NCBI RefSeq assembly: GCF_000772045.1
Contig: NZ_CP009754.1
Location: 5,084,001 to 5,148,000 of the forward strand
Direction of reading: 5' to 3'
DNA: 64,000 nt
Origin: Streptomyces sp. CCM_MD2014
GTDB taxonomy: Bacteria; Actinomycetota; Actinomycetes; Streptomycetales; Streptomycetaceae
Shown here: positions 48,305 through 56,630 of the stretch, piece after piece
Numbering within the stretch: the stretch's first letter is position 1
Layout of the letters: each line of letters starts with the position of its first letter
Notes under the pieces: model-generated
What the model was told of the DNA's origin: nothing
What the model saw: the letters and a program-made list of their open reading frames with translations, nothing else
The model's database searches: none
Made by a program: the position numbers and the translations under genes

Positions 48305-49522
48305 GCCGGACCGGACCTGGGACGCGTCCTGGCCGAGCGACGCGCGTACCGCCCGTACCAGCGCCTGCGCCCGCGGGTCCGCCGTCACCGTCTTGCGGAA
48401 GCCGTTGGTGACGTAGCCCAGGGCGATGCCGGCCTCCGGGTCGGCGAAGCCGAGGGAGCCGCCGCGGCCCGGGTGGCCGAAGGAGCCGGGGGACAGGAAC
48501 GGGGACGCGCTGCCGTGCAGCATGTAGCCGAGGCCGAACCGGGTGCCCACGACCAGGATCCGGTCCGGACCGGCGGACTCCTCGGCCCGGGCCAGCTCCG
48601 TCGTCGCCGGGTCGAACAGCCGCACGCTCCGCGTCACGCCGTCGACCTCGCCGATCAGCGCCGCGTAGAAGCGGGCCAGACCGTCGGCCGTGGCGATGCC
48701 GTTGGCGGCCGGGAGGGCGGCGGCGCGGTACACGGGGTCGTTCTGGTCGGGGAACGGGGTGATCGCCGCGAAGGCGCGCCGGGTGAGGGAGTCGGGGTTC
48801 CCGTAGGCCTCGGTGACCGCGCGCTTGGGGCGCAGTCGCGGGCCGTTCCCCGACGGCTCGGGCTCGTCGAGGCGCTCGACCCGCCCGGCCCGGCCCGCCT
48901 CCTCCTCCGCCTCCGGCAGCCCCACCCACAGGTCCAGGCCCAGCGGCCGGGCGATCTCGTCCGCGATCCACTGTCCGGCGCCCCGCCCGCCCGTCACCCG
49001 GCGGACCAGCTCGTCGAGCAGCCAGCCGTACGTCAGCGCGTGGTAGCCGTGGTCGGTGCCCGGCTCCCAGACGGGCGCCTGGGCGGCGACGGCCGCGGGG
49101 CCCCGCAGCGGGTCGAGGGCCTCCTCGGGGGTGAGCGGACGGTCCAGGACCGGCAGCCCGGCCCGGTGGTTCAGCACGTGCCGGACCAGCACCCGTTCCT
49201 TGCCGTGCGCCTTGAACTCCGGCCAGTACTCGCCCACCGGCGCGTCCAGGTCCAGCTCCCCGCGCCGGTGCAGCAGCAGCGGTACGGCGGCGGCGACGCC
49301 CTTGGTCGCCGAACGGACCACCTGGGCGGTGCCCCGGCGCCACGGCTCGGTGCCGTCGACGTCCTTCGTGCCGCCCCACAGGTCGACGACCTTGCGCCCG
49401 TCCCGGTAGACGGCGACGGCCGCGCCCCGCTCGCCGAGCGCGGTGAAGTTCCGCACGAACGCGTCCCTCACCGGCTCGAAGCCCTCGGCCACCGTGCCGT
49501 GCACGTCCGCGTCCGTGTCCAC
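48284..49522 (-). CDS. Serine hydrolase of the class C beta-lactamase/esterase family
   Basis: This 412-residue cytoplasmic enzyme has the penicillin-recognising fold: SxxK in VRSATKGVAAAV (nucleophile Ser), HGYHALTYGWL in place of the YxN motif, and GHPGRGGSLGFADP as the third motif. This resembles EstB-type esterases rather than secreted beta-lactamases, and no signal peptide is seen. GTG 49522 (VDTDADVHGTV) has AAGGGAC upstream. The long upstream extension of the frame is arginine-rich and not credible. Confidence 0.85.
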   Translation of the reverse strand: MDTDADVHGTVAEGFEPVRDAFVRNFTALGERGAAVAVYRDGRKVVDLWGGTKDVDGTEPWRRGTAQVVRSATKGVAAAVPLLLHRRGELDLDAPVGEYWPEFKAHGKERVLVRHVLNHRAGLPVLDRPLTPEEALDPLRGPAAVAAQAPVWEPGTDHGYHALTYGWLLDELVRRVTGGRGAGQWIADEIARPLGLDLWVGLPEAEEEAGRAGRVERLDEPEPSGNGPRLRPKRAVTEAYGNPDSLTRRAFAAITPFPDQNDPVYRAAALPAANGIATADGLARFYAALIGEVDGVTRSVRLFDPATTELARAEESAGPDRILVVGTRFGLGYMLHGSASPFLSPGSFGHPGRGGSLGFADPEAGIALGYVTNGFRKTVTADPRAQALVRAVRASLGQDASQVRSGSDVDRV

Positions 49523-49587
49523 TTCGCTACGTCCCTTCCGGCCACTCGTGACAGTCGATGCAACCGCCACGGACCGTCCGCCATTCC

Positions 49588-50403
49588 TCACCCGCCGGTC
49601 GCCACCGACCGCGGGTCGAAACCGAAGGGCAGCTCCAGACGGTGGGCGCGCATCAGCGCGTCGTCCGACAGCAGCTCCGCCGTCGGACCGTCGGCGGCGA
49701 TCACGCCGTCGCTGAGGATCAGGGCGCGGGGGCACAGCTCGAGGGCGTAGGGCAGGTCGTGGGTGACCATCAGGACCGTGACGTCCAGGGAGCGCAGGAT
49801 GTCGGCGAGTTCACGGCGGGAGGCCGGGTCGAGGTTGGAGGAGGGCTCGTCCAGGACCAGGATCTCCGGCTCCATGGCGAGCACGGTCGCCACCGCCACC
49901 CGGCGCCGCTGGCCGAAGGAGAGGTGGTGCGGCGGCCGGTCCTTGAACTCCGCCATGCCGACCAGCGCGAGCGCCCGGTCGACGCGGGCCTCCAGCTCCG
50001 CCCCCTTCACGCCGGCCGCCGCCGGTCCGAACGCCACGTCCTCGCGCACGGTCGGCATGAAAAGCTGGTCGTCCGGGTCCTGGAAGACGATCCCGACCCG
50101 GCGCCGGATCTCCGCCATGTTCCGCTTGTCGACCGGCAGCCCGGCGACCGTGACCGTGCCGGTGCCGCCGGTCAGGATGCCGTTGAGGTGGAGGACGAGG
50201 GTCGTCTTGCCCGCGCCGTTGGGCCCGAGCAGCGCGACCCGCTCGCCGCGCGCGACGGAGAAGTCCACGCCGAACAGGGCCTGGTGCCCGTCGGGGTAGG
50301 CGAAGGCGAGGCCGGAGACGTCGAGGGAGGCGGGCGCGCCGGTCACGGGGGCTGCCTCGGGGCCCGTCACGGGGTCTGTCACTGGGTCGGTCACAGGGTC
50401 CAT
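49588..50403 (-). CDS. cbiO: Nickel/cobalt ECF transporter ATPase CbiO
   Basis: This 271-residue ABC ATPase energises metal uptake through CbiM/CbiQ. It has Walker A GPNGAGKTT, Q-loop FQDPDDQLF (a CbiO hallmark), signature LSFGQRRRVA, Walker B ILVLDEPSSNLDP and switch His in VTHDLPYA. The N-terminus is a (D)PVT repeat (DPVTDPVTDPVTGP), so the exact start is ambiguous; ATG 50403 overlaps the 3' end of cbiQ by 13 bp. Confidence 0.92.
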   Translation of the reverse strand: MDPVTDPVTDPVTGPEAAPVTGAPASLDVSGLAFAYPDGHQALFGVDFSVARGERVALLGPNGAGKTTLVLHLNGILTGGTGTVTVAGLPVDKRNMAEIRRRVGIVFQDPDDQLFMPTVREDVAFGPAAAGVKGAELEARVDRALALVGMAEFKDRPPHHLSFGQRRRVAVATVLAMEPEILVLDEPSSNLDPASRRELADILRSLDVTVLMVTHDLPYALELCPRALILSDGVIAADGPTAELLSDDALMRAHRLELPFGFDPRSVATGG

Positions 50404-51152
50404 CCCAGCAGACACACCACGAGCGCCGCACACGGGAGGGCCAGCGCGTACGACCACTGCGCCCGGTCCGCGGTCACCTCGTCGATGACCGGCATCGAAC
50501 CGGCGTACCCGCGGCTGACCATGGCCAGGTGGACGCGTTCGCCGCGCTCGTAGGAGCGGATGAACAGCGCCCCCGCGGACTTGGCGAGCACGCCCCAGTG
50601 CCGTACGCCCCTCGCCTCGAAGCCCCGGGACTCCCGGGCGATCCGCATCCGCCGCATCTCGTCCGCGATCACGTCGCCGTACCGGATCATGAACGACGCG
50701 ATCTGCACCAGCAGCGGGGGCAGCTTCAGCCGCTGCAGGCCGAGGAGGAGCTCGCGCAGCTCGGTCGTGGAGGCGAGGATCACCGAGGCGGCGACGCCCA
50801 GGGTGCCCTTGGCGAGGACGTTCCAGGCGCCCCACAGGCCGTTGACGCTTAGGGACAGGCCGAGCACGTCGACCCGCTCGCCCTCGGCCACGAACGGCAT
50901 GAGCACCGCGAACGCCACGAACGGCACCTCGATCAGCAGCCGCTTGAGCAGGAAGCCGGGCGGTACGCGGGCCGCGTACGCCACCGCCGCGAGCAGCAGC
51001 GCGTAGACGCCGAACGCCCACATCGCCTCGCGCGGCGTCGACACCACGACGACCACGAAGGCGAAGGCGGCGGCGAGCTTGGTGTGCGGCGGCAGACCGT
51101 GCACGGGGGAGTGGCCGTGCCGGTAGAGCCGGTGCGCGTGCCCCGCACCCAC
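50391..51152 (-). CDS. cbiQ: ECF transporter transmembrane protein CbiQ
   Basis: This 253-residue integral membrane T-component couples the ATPase to the substrate protein. It shows LPPHTKLAAAFAFVVVVV at the N-terminus, several TM segments and the coupling-helix motif 'MRRMRIARESRGFEARG' (the ARG signature). The start is GTG 51152, with the cbiM stop 2 bp away. It lies in the operon cbiM-cbiQ-cbiO. Confidence 0.92.
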   Translation of the reverse strand: MGAGHAHRLYRHGHSPVHGLPPHTKLAAAFAFVVVVVSTPREAMWAFGVYALLLAAVAYAARVPPGFLLKRLLIEVPFVAFAVLMPFVAEGERVDVLGLSLSVNGLWGAWNVLAKGTLGVAASVILASTTELRELLLGLQRLKLPPLLVQIASFMIRYGDVIADEMRRMRIARESRGFEARGVRHWGVLAKSAGALFIRSYERGERVHLAMVSRGYAGSMPVIDEVTADRAQWSYALALPCAALVVCLLGWTL

Positions 51153-51153
51153 G

Positions 51154-52248
51154 TCAGACGGTCGTCTCGGTGCTGGCCGGGGAGGCGTCGTCGCTGCGGC
51201 GCCTGCGCACCGCCCAGAACACGGCGCTGCCCGCGACGACGGTGACGCCGACGCCGATCACGCCCGCGAGGCCGCCGGAGATGCGGGCGTCGGAGATGTC
51301 CTTGACGCCGTAGTCGGCGAGCGGGGAGTCGGCGGCCGCGTGGTCCTCGGCCTTCTCGTCGATGCCCTTGTCGGCGGCGACCTTCTCCAGGCCGTCCGGG
51401 TTGGCGGAGGCGTAGAAGCTGACGAAGCCGGCGAGGACCAGGGAGGCGACGAGGCCGGTGATCCACACCTTGCGGTGCGAGCGGGCGGCGACCGGGGCGG
51501 GCTGCGGGCCCGAGGCGCCGGGGGCGTCGACCAGTTCGCCGTTCACCCGCAGCTTGAGCCGCTGTCGCAGCCCGCGCGCCCCGTACACCAGGTCCGGGCG
51601 TACGGCGATGACGGCGCCGACGGTCAGCGCGGTGATCACGGCCTCGCCGATGCCGATCAGCACGTGGACGCCGATCATCGCGGTGGCGACCTTGCCGATG
51701 GCGACGTCCGTGGTGCCGCCGATCCAGTACAGGACCGTGAAGGCGAGGGCGGCGGCCGGGACGGAGACGAGCGCGGCGACGAAGGAGGCGACGGTGACCG
51801 AGCGCCGGGAGCGCGGCAGGAGCTTCACCAGGCCCCGGAAGAGGGCGTAGGCGACGACCGTGGTGACGATCGCCATGTCGGTGATGTTCACGCCGAGCGC
51901 GGTCAGGCCGCCGTCGGCGAAGAGGATGCCCTGCATGAGCAGGACGACGGAGACACACAGAACTCCCGTATAGGGGCCCACGAGAATGGCGGCGAGGGCG
52001 CCGCCGAGCAGATGCCCGCTGGTCCCGGCCGCGACCGGGAAGTTCAGCATCTGCACCGCGAAGATGAACGCCGCGACCAGCCCCGCCAGCGGCGCCGTCC
52101 GCTCTCCCCCACGCTCGGCTTCGCTCGCGCGGGAGGTGCCCCCAAGCTCACGGCGCGCGCCGCGCAGGCTGACCGCGATGGCGCCCGCGGCGACGACTCC
52201 GGTCACGGCGGAGGTCGGGGCGTTGATGAATCCGTCGGGTACATGCAC
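51154..52248 (-). CDS. cbiM: Nickel/cobalt substrate protein CbiM fused to a CbiN/PDGLE domain
   Basis: This is a 364-residue metal-binding S-component. It starts exactly MHVPDGFI (GTG-coded Met, His2), the N-terminus that coordinates Ni/Co in CbiM proteins, followed by LNFPVAAGTSGHLLGGALAAILVGPY and ADGGLTALGVNITDMA. After about residue 240 a C-terminal extension has one TM, the PDGLE segment (SANPDGLEKVAADKG) and a final TM, equal to CbiN/NikN. A Nur-like box lies about 22 bp upstream, suggesting nickel control. I see no B12 riboswitch in the short leader. Confidence 0.92.
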   Translation of the reverse strand: MHVPDGFINAPTSAVTGVVAAGAIAVSLRGARRELGGTSRASEAERGGERTAPLAGLVAAFIFAVQMLNFPVAAGTSGHLLGGALAAILVGPYTGVLCVSVVLLMQGILFADGGLTALGVNITDMAIVTTVVAYALFRGLVKLLPRSRRSVTVASFVAALVSVPAAALAFTVLYWIGGTTDVAIGKVATAMIGVHVLIGIGEAVITALTVGAVIAVRPDLVYGARGLRQRLKLRVNGELVDAPGASGPQPAPVAARSHRKVWITGLVASLVLAGFVSFYASANPDGLEKVAADKGIDEKAEDHAAADSPLADYGVKDISDARISGGLAGVIGVGVTVVAGSAVFWAVRRRRSDDASPASTETTV

Positions 52249-52269
52249 GGTTCGATGATAGAGACCAGT

Positions 52270-52284
52270 TGCAACTCGTTCGCA
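52270..52284. promoter_or_regulatory. Nur-type (nickel uptake regulator) box
   Basis: TGCAA-CTCGT-TCGCA matches the reported Nur half-site pattern tGCaa-N5-ttGCA at 9 of 10 positions, extended to TTGCAA-N5-TCGCAA. It lies just upstream of cbiM on the opposite side from ssgE. Confidence 0.55.
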
Positions 52285-52413
52285 AGAGCGAGGTAAAGGC
52301 TGACCTCACATGTGACATTCGGCTCGTCAGGGCGTGAGCCCGGAATTATGGGACATTGGAGAGGGGTGGAACCACAGCTTCAACAACGGTGGCAGAGCGT
52401 AAGGGGCGACCCC

Positions 52414-52800
52414 ATGTCCGTAGTCGAACAGTACGCGCGAGCCCACATCCTGACGGACGCGGACCTCCCCGACCAGGACGACGGCGGAGCGATACCCGTC
52501 GTGCTGCGCTACGACCCCGAGCTCGACCCCTCGATGGTGTGCGTCGCCCTGCCCGGCAGGGACGGCCGCGCGTCCCGCTCCCGCGAGTGGACCTTCTCCC
52601 GCGCGCTGCTGGAACAGGGCCTGCGCGCGCCGGCCGGGAGCGGTGATGTCCGGGTGTGGCCGTGCGGACGGGTGCAGGCCGTGGTCGAGTTCCACTCCCC
52701 GCAGGGCTGCTCGGTGGTCCAGTTCGAGAACAAGGCGCTCATCCGCTTCCTGCGCCGCACCCACCAGGCGGCCCCTGCCGCCCAGCCGGTGGCCCACTGA
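52414..52800 (+). CDS. ssgE: SsgA-like sporulation protein SsgE
   Basis: This 128-residue SsgA-like protein (SALP) belongs to a family found in sporulating actinomycetes that guides cell-wall synthesis and autolysis during sporulation-specific division. SALP features are AIPVVLRYDPELDPSMVCVALPG, REWTFSRALLEQGL, GDVRVWPCGRVQAVVEFHSPQGCSVVQFENKALIRFLRRT. ATG 52414 has AAGGGG upstream. A short Arg/Ser insert (RDGRASRSR) interrupts the usual loop. The position next to two penicillin-binding protein genes matches ssgE (SCO3158, from memory); a different SALP letter cannot be fully excluded. Confidence 0.85.
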   Translation: MSVVEQYARAHILTDADLPDQDDGGAIPVVLRYDPELDPSMVCVALPGRDGRASRSREWTFSRALLEQGLRAPAGSGDVRVWPCGRVQAVVEFHSPQGCSVVQFENKALIRFLRRTHQAAPAAQPVAH

Positions 52801-52812
52801 ACTCCGGGCGCG

Positions 52813-54525
52813 TCAGCCGCCCGCCTTGAGCAGCGCCGCGACGATCGGCCCGGCCGTGTCGCCGCCGTGCCCGCCCTGCTGGACCACGCCCGCCGCGGCG
52901 AGATCGCCCCGGTACGCCGTGAACCACCCGTTGGGCTTCTCCTGCCCGTCGACCTCCGCCGACCCGGTCTTGGCGCCGACGTCACCGCTCACCCCGGCCA
53001 TCGCCTCCGCCGCGGTGCCGTACGCGGCCGTGTACGACATCAGTTCGCGCAGGGCGGCGAGGGTGCCGTCCGACATCGTGCGCGAGGCGGTGGCGAGCTT
53101 CCGCCCGTCGACCGACGGCGGTACCAGGTAGGGCTGGTGGAAGCTGCCCGACTTCACGGTCGCCGACACCGACGCCATGTTCAGCGGGTTCATCCGCACG
53201 CCGCCCTGCCCGATGAGGGAGGCCGCCATCTGGGCCTTGCTCTGCACCGGCACCCGGCCGTCGAAGGTAGACACGCCGACCGACCAGTTGTTCATGGACA
53301 GGCCGAAGACCTCCTTGGCCTGCCGGGTCAGGTCGTCGTCCTTCAGCTCGGGGGCCTGGCTGATGAAGGCGGTGTTGCAGGAACGGGCGAAGCTCGCCTT
53401 GAAGGTGCCGTCCTTGATCTCGAACTTGTCGTCGTTCTGGAACTTCCAGCCGCCGTAGGTGAAGTACTTCGGGCACGGGTGCTTCTCGTTCACGGACGCC
53501 AGGTCCTTCTCGAGCAGCATCGAGGCGGTGACGACCTTCATGGTGGAACCGGGGGCGAGCGAGCCCAGGAAGGCGGTGTTGAAACCGTGCCCGCCGTTGG
53601 CGACCGCGAGGATCTCGCCGGTGGAGGCGCGCATCAGCACCACCGACGCCCCCTTCTTGCCGGCCACCTGCTGCTCGGCGGCGGCCTGGAGGGCGGGGTC
53701 GAGTGTCGTCTTCAGCGTGCCGGGCGTGCCCTTGCTCAGCTCCAGCAGCGTCTTGTCGGCGACCTCGCCGGCCCCGGACTCCTTCGCCCCCTTCCCGTCA
53801 CCGGCCCCGTCCTCCTCCGCCTTGCCGCGCACCACGCGCAGTTCGACGCCCGGAGTGCCGCCCGCCTTCTTGCCGTACTTGTCGCGCAGGCCGTCCAGGA
53901 CGGTGCCGAGGGACGGGTACTCGGCGGCGGTGATCTCCCCGCCGTCCCGGTCCAGCGCCTTCACCGGCGGATCACCGGCCTTGCCGGTGACCAGTTCGTC
54001 GCCGTCCCGCAGTTCGGGGTGGACGACGGAGGCGTGCCAGTCGACGCGGGGTTCGCCGTCGCCGGCCCGGCGCACGACGGTCAGCGCGCTGTCGTACGCC
54101 AGCGGTTCGGACGTCTTCTCGTAGGCGACGGTGGCCTTCACGGAGAACGGGACCTTCTCCCCGGCCGGGGTGCCCGCGGTGAAGGTGGCGTCCTTGATGT
54201 GGGCGTCCTTCGCATACCCGGCGAGCAGGGCCTTCGCGGCCTCGGCGTCGTCCGTCGCGGCGGCCGCCCCGGCCACGTCGCCCTTCTGCCAGGCGGTCAG
54301 GAACCGCTGCGCCGTCGAGGTGACCTCGGCCGCCGTCAGCGGACCCGACTTCACCTTCTCCGCGGCCGCCGCGGACTTCGTCCGTGCGGAGTCCTCGCCG
54401 CCCGCGCCGCCGCCGTACATCGCGTAGGCACCGAAGCCGGCACCGGCCACGACGACCGCGGCCACGCTGCCGATCACGGCGGGTTTCGTCCTGCGCCGCT
54501 CGGTGGCGGCCCTTCTGCTGCCCAC
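52813..54525 (-). CDS. Penicillin-binding transpeptidase (class B PBP), first paralogue
   Basis: This is a membrane-anchored peptidoglycan transpeptidase of about 570 residues. The N-terminal TM is AVIGSVAAVVVAGAGFGAYAMY, then an NTF2-like MecA-N domain (AQRFLTAWQKGDVAGAAAATDD), a dimer-type domain and the transpeptidase domain with SxxK (APGSTMKVV), SxN (RSCNTAF) and KTG (GAKTGSAEV). The start is uncertain: I chose GTG 54525 (GSRRAATERRR) with AGGAA upstream; the frame stays open further. It is the paralogue of the next gene and shares its strand. Confidence 0.87.
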   Translation of the reverse strand: MGSRRAATERRRTKPAVIGSVAAVVVAGAGFGAYAMYGGGAGGEDSARTKSAAAAEKVKSGPLTAAEVTSTAQRFLTAWQKGDVAGAAAATDDAEAAKALLAGYAKDAHIKDATFTAGTPAGEKVPFSVKATVAYEKTSEPLAYDSALTVVRRAGDGEPRVDWHASVVHPELRDGDELVTGKAGDPPVKALDRDGGEITAAEYPSLGTVLDGLRDKYGKKAGGTPGVELRVVRGKAEEDGAGDGKGAKESGAGEVADKTLLELSKGTPGTLKTTLDPALQAAAEQQVAGKKGASVVLMRASTGEILAVANGGHGFNTAFLGSLAPGSTMKVVTASMLLEKDLASVNEKHPCPKYFTYGGWKFQNDDKFEIKDGTFKASFARSCNTAFISQAPELKDDDLTRQAKEVFGLSMNNWSVGVSTFDGRVPVQSKAQMAASLIGQGGVRMNPLNMASVSATVKSGSFHQPYLVPPSVDGRKLATASRTMSDGTLAALRELMSYTAAYGTAAEAMAGVSGDVGAKTGSAEVDGQEKPNGWFTAYRGDLAAAGVVQQGGHGGDTAGPIVAALLKAGG

Positions 54526-54646
54526 GGTGTCCCGTTCCTCGGTGCCTGAGATGACTACGGTGTCTTCAGTGACGCCCGTGCCCTCGGTGCCGGTTGCATC
54601 CGACGACGGCGACCACAGTAGGGCCACCCATGGCCACTGGTCCGTG

Positions 54647-56272
54647 TCAGCCGCCGACTCGTAGCACGTCTGCGACGATCGGCCCGGCCGCGTCGCCACC
54701 GTGGCCGCCACCCTCGACCATGGCCGCCGCCGCGACGTCGTCGCGGAAGCCGGTGAACCAGGAGTCCGAGACCGCGTTCCCGTCGACCTCGGCCGACCCG
54801 GTCTTGGCGCCGATGTCGCCGTGGAGCCCCGACATGGCCTTCACGGCGGTGCCCTGGGGGGCGGTGGCGGTGAGCCGCATCATCTGCTTGAGCTGGGACG
54901 CGGTGCTCTTCGGCAGCCCCTTGGCGGTGGCCGGCTTCCGGCCGTCCAGGTCGAACGGCACCAGGTAGGGCTGGTGGAACTCGCCGGTGATGGCGGTCGC
55001 GGTGACCGAGGCCATGTTCAGCGGGTTCATCTGGACCTGGCCCTGACCGATGGCGTTGGCGGCGCGGTCCGGCCCAGGGGAGGCGGGGACGCTGCCGTCG
55101 AAGGAGACGATGCCGGTCTGCCAGTCGTCCTGCCCGAGCCCGAAGCGCTCCTGGGCCTCCTGGGTCAGCGAGGAGTCGGTGACCTCGTCGATGAGCTTGA
55201 TGAAGCCGGTGTTGCAGGAGCGCATGAAGGTGTCGGCGAGGGTGGCGCCCTCGTCGGGCTTCATGCCGGTGAGGTTCTTGAAGGTCTGGCCCTGCCACAT
55301 CGCCGAGTCGGTGCAGGGCGCCGGGCCGTTCATGTCGGTCACGCCGTTGTCGATGAGCATGGCGGCGGTGATGATCTTCATGGTGGAGCCGGGGGCGACC
55401 TTGCCCTGGAACGCGGCGTTGAAGCCGTCCTCACGGTTGTTCGCCACGGCCAGGACCTCGCCGGTGCTGGGCTTCACGGCGACCACGGAGGACTCGCCGT
55501 AGCGCTTCACCGCCTTCTCGGCCGCCGCCTGCACGCTCGCGCTGAGCGTGGTCCTGAGCTTGCCGGGCTGGCCCTCGGTCAGCGTCAGCAGCGGGGTGTC
55601 CGGCGCTTGCGTGGTCGTGTGCCGGACGGCCAGCTCGACGCCGGGGGTGCCGCCGGCCTTGTCGCCGTACTTCTCCCGGAGCCTGGCGAGGACCGGCCCG
55701 AGCGAGGGGTACTTCTCCTTGCTCAGCACGGTGCCGTTCCGTCCGACGGCCTCGATCTGCGGCGTCGCCGACTCCGTGGTGACGAGGGTGTCACCGTCCT
55801 TCAGCTCCGGGTGGACGACGGCCGGATCCCAGTCCACCAGCGCCCGCCCGGTGGTCTCCCCGCGCACCACGGTCAGCGTGCTCTTGTAGCTGAGCGGCTT
55901 GGTCGTCCCCTCGTACGACACCTTCGCCTTCACGGTGAACGGCACGGACGTGCCGGCCGCCGTGCCCGGCGTGATCTCTACGCCGGTGATGTGCGCGTCC
56001 TCGCCGTAGGCGGTCAGCAGGGTCCCGGCGACGGAGGCGTTGTCCGTGTACGACGCGGCGGTCGTCGCGTCGCCCTTCTCCCAGGCCGTGAAGAACTTCT
56101 CGGTGGTCTCCGCGACCTCGTCCTTGCCCGGCGGCCCGCTCTTGGTCTCCGACCCGGACGATCCGCCGCCCCCGTCCAGCGCCGACACCACGTTGTAGGC
56201 GCCGTACCCGGCACCGCCGACCATCACGGCGAACACCCCGCCTATGACGGCGACCTTGACCCCCCTGCCCAT
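54647..56272 (-). CDS. Penicillin-binding transpeptidase (class B PBP), second paralogue
   Basis: This is a 541-residue class B PBP. TM anchor VAVIGGVFAVMVGGAGYGAYNVV, MecA-N NTF2-like domain (TEKFFTAWEKGDATTAASYTDN), then transpeptidase with SxxK (APGSTMKII), SxN (RSCNTGF) and KTG (GAKTGSAEVDGNA). The domain order and many blocks equal the adjacent gene (HQPYLVP, MNPLNMASV), so this is a tandem duplication. ATG 56272 has GGGGAGGGG upstream. A palindrome TGAACGCGTTCA (56312-56323) lies about 40 bp before the start and could be an operator. Confidence 0.92.
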   Translation of the reverse strand: MGRGVKVAVIGGVFAVMVGGAGYGAYNVVSALDGGGGSSGSETKSGPPGKDEVAETTEKFFTAWEKGDATTAASYTDNASVAGTLLTAYGEDAHITGVEITPGTAAGTSVPFTVKAKVSYEGTTKPLSYKSTLTVVRGETTGRALVDWDPAVVHPELKDGDTLVTTESATPQIEAVGRNGTVLSKEKYPSLGPVLARLREKYGDKAGGTPGVELAVRHTTTQAPDTPLLTLTEGQPGKLRTTLSASVQAAAEKAVKRYGESSVVAVKPSTGEVLAVANNREDGFNAAFQGKVAPGSTMKIITAAMLIDNGVTDMNGPAPCTDSAMWQGQTFKNLTGMKPDEGATLADTFMRSCNTGFIKLIDEVTDSSLTQEAQERFGLGQDDWQTGIVSFDGSVPASPGPDRAANAIGQGQVQMNPLNMASVTATAITGEFHQPYLVPFDLDGRKPATAKGLPKSTASQLKQMMRLTATAPQGTAVKAMSGLHGDIGAKTGSAEVDGNAVSDSWFTGFRDDVAAAAMVEGGGHGGDAAGPIVADVLRVGG

Positions 56273-56462
56273 CGGCAGTCCCCTCCCCGTCGGGCCTTCC
56301 GCGCGCTTTCTTGAACGCGTTCAGAAGTAGTTGTAGGGGCACTCTATGCGCAGGGGGTGACCAGCGGTACGGCTGTTTCCGATTGGTGGCCTAAAGGAGA
56401 CCCGCCACGCCCAGGGGCCGAAGGCCGCGCAACCTCCCCCGCCGACCGACTGACCGAGCCTT

Positions 56463-56483
56463 GCCCGGGCGGCCCCGCCCGGC
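56463..56483 (-). terminator. Terminator of the truncated pmt gene
   Basis: GCCCGGGCGG ... CCGCCCGGC forms a GC-rich hairpin (one bulge) immediately after the pmt stop codon. Confidence 0.55.
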
Positions 56484-56578
56484 TACACCCACGTGTCGAG
56501 CCACATCCGCGATCTCCACTCCTCCATCGGGATCGCCGTGCCCGTGTACAAGGGCCAGAAGTAGATGAAGTCTGCGCG
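56483..56578 (-). pseudogene. pmt: Displaced 3' end of pmt (protein O-mannosyltransferase), attachment-site region
   Basis: About 32 in-frame codons end at TAG 56485-56483: DFIYFWPLYTGTAIP then EWRSRMWLDTWV. The aromatic 'YFWPLYTG ... IP ... WR.RMWL.TW' pattern is the conserved C-terminus of bacterial Pmt proteins, and in Streptomyces a pmt gene lies close to this pair of PBP genes (from memory). No upstream part of such a gene is present: the sequence before it is the integrase terminator. The fragment therefore looks like the host 3' end left behind by integration, with the rest of pmt beyond the other end of the element. Confidence 0.6.
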
Positions 56579-56593
56579 AACCGGCCCTATAGA

Positions 56594-56626
56594 GCCCCGA
56601 CCAGGACGTTTGTCTCTGGTCGGGGC
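56594..56626 (-). terminator. Integrase terminator beside the attachment site
   Basis: A perfect 11-bp inverted repeat (GCCCCGACCAG / CTGGTCGGGGC) with an 11-nt loop lies 5 bp past the int stop and insulates the element from the chromosome. Confidence 0.75.
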
Positions 56627-56630
56627 CGGA

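Noticed and set aside
52249..52320. Cobalamin riboswitch before cbiM
   Set aside because: The leader is only a few tens of bases and lacks the B12-box, so the Nur-like site is the better regulator.
56312..56323. TGAACGCGTTCA as a LexA/SOS box before the second PBP
   Set aside because: The actinomycete SOS box needs GAAC-N4-GTTC; here the halves are only 2 bp apart.
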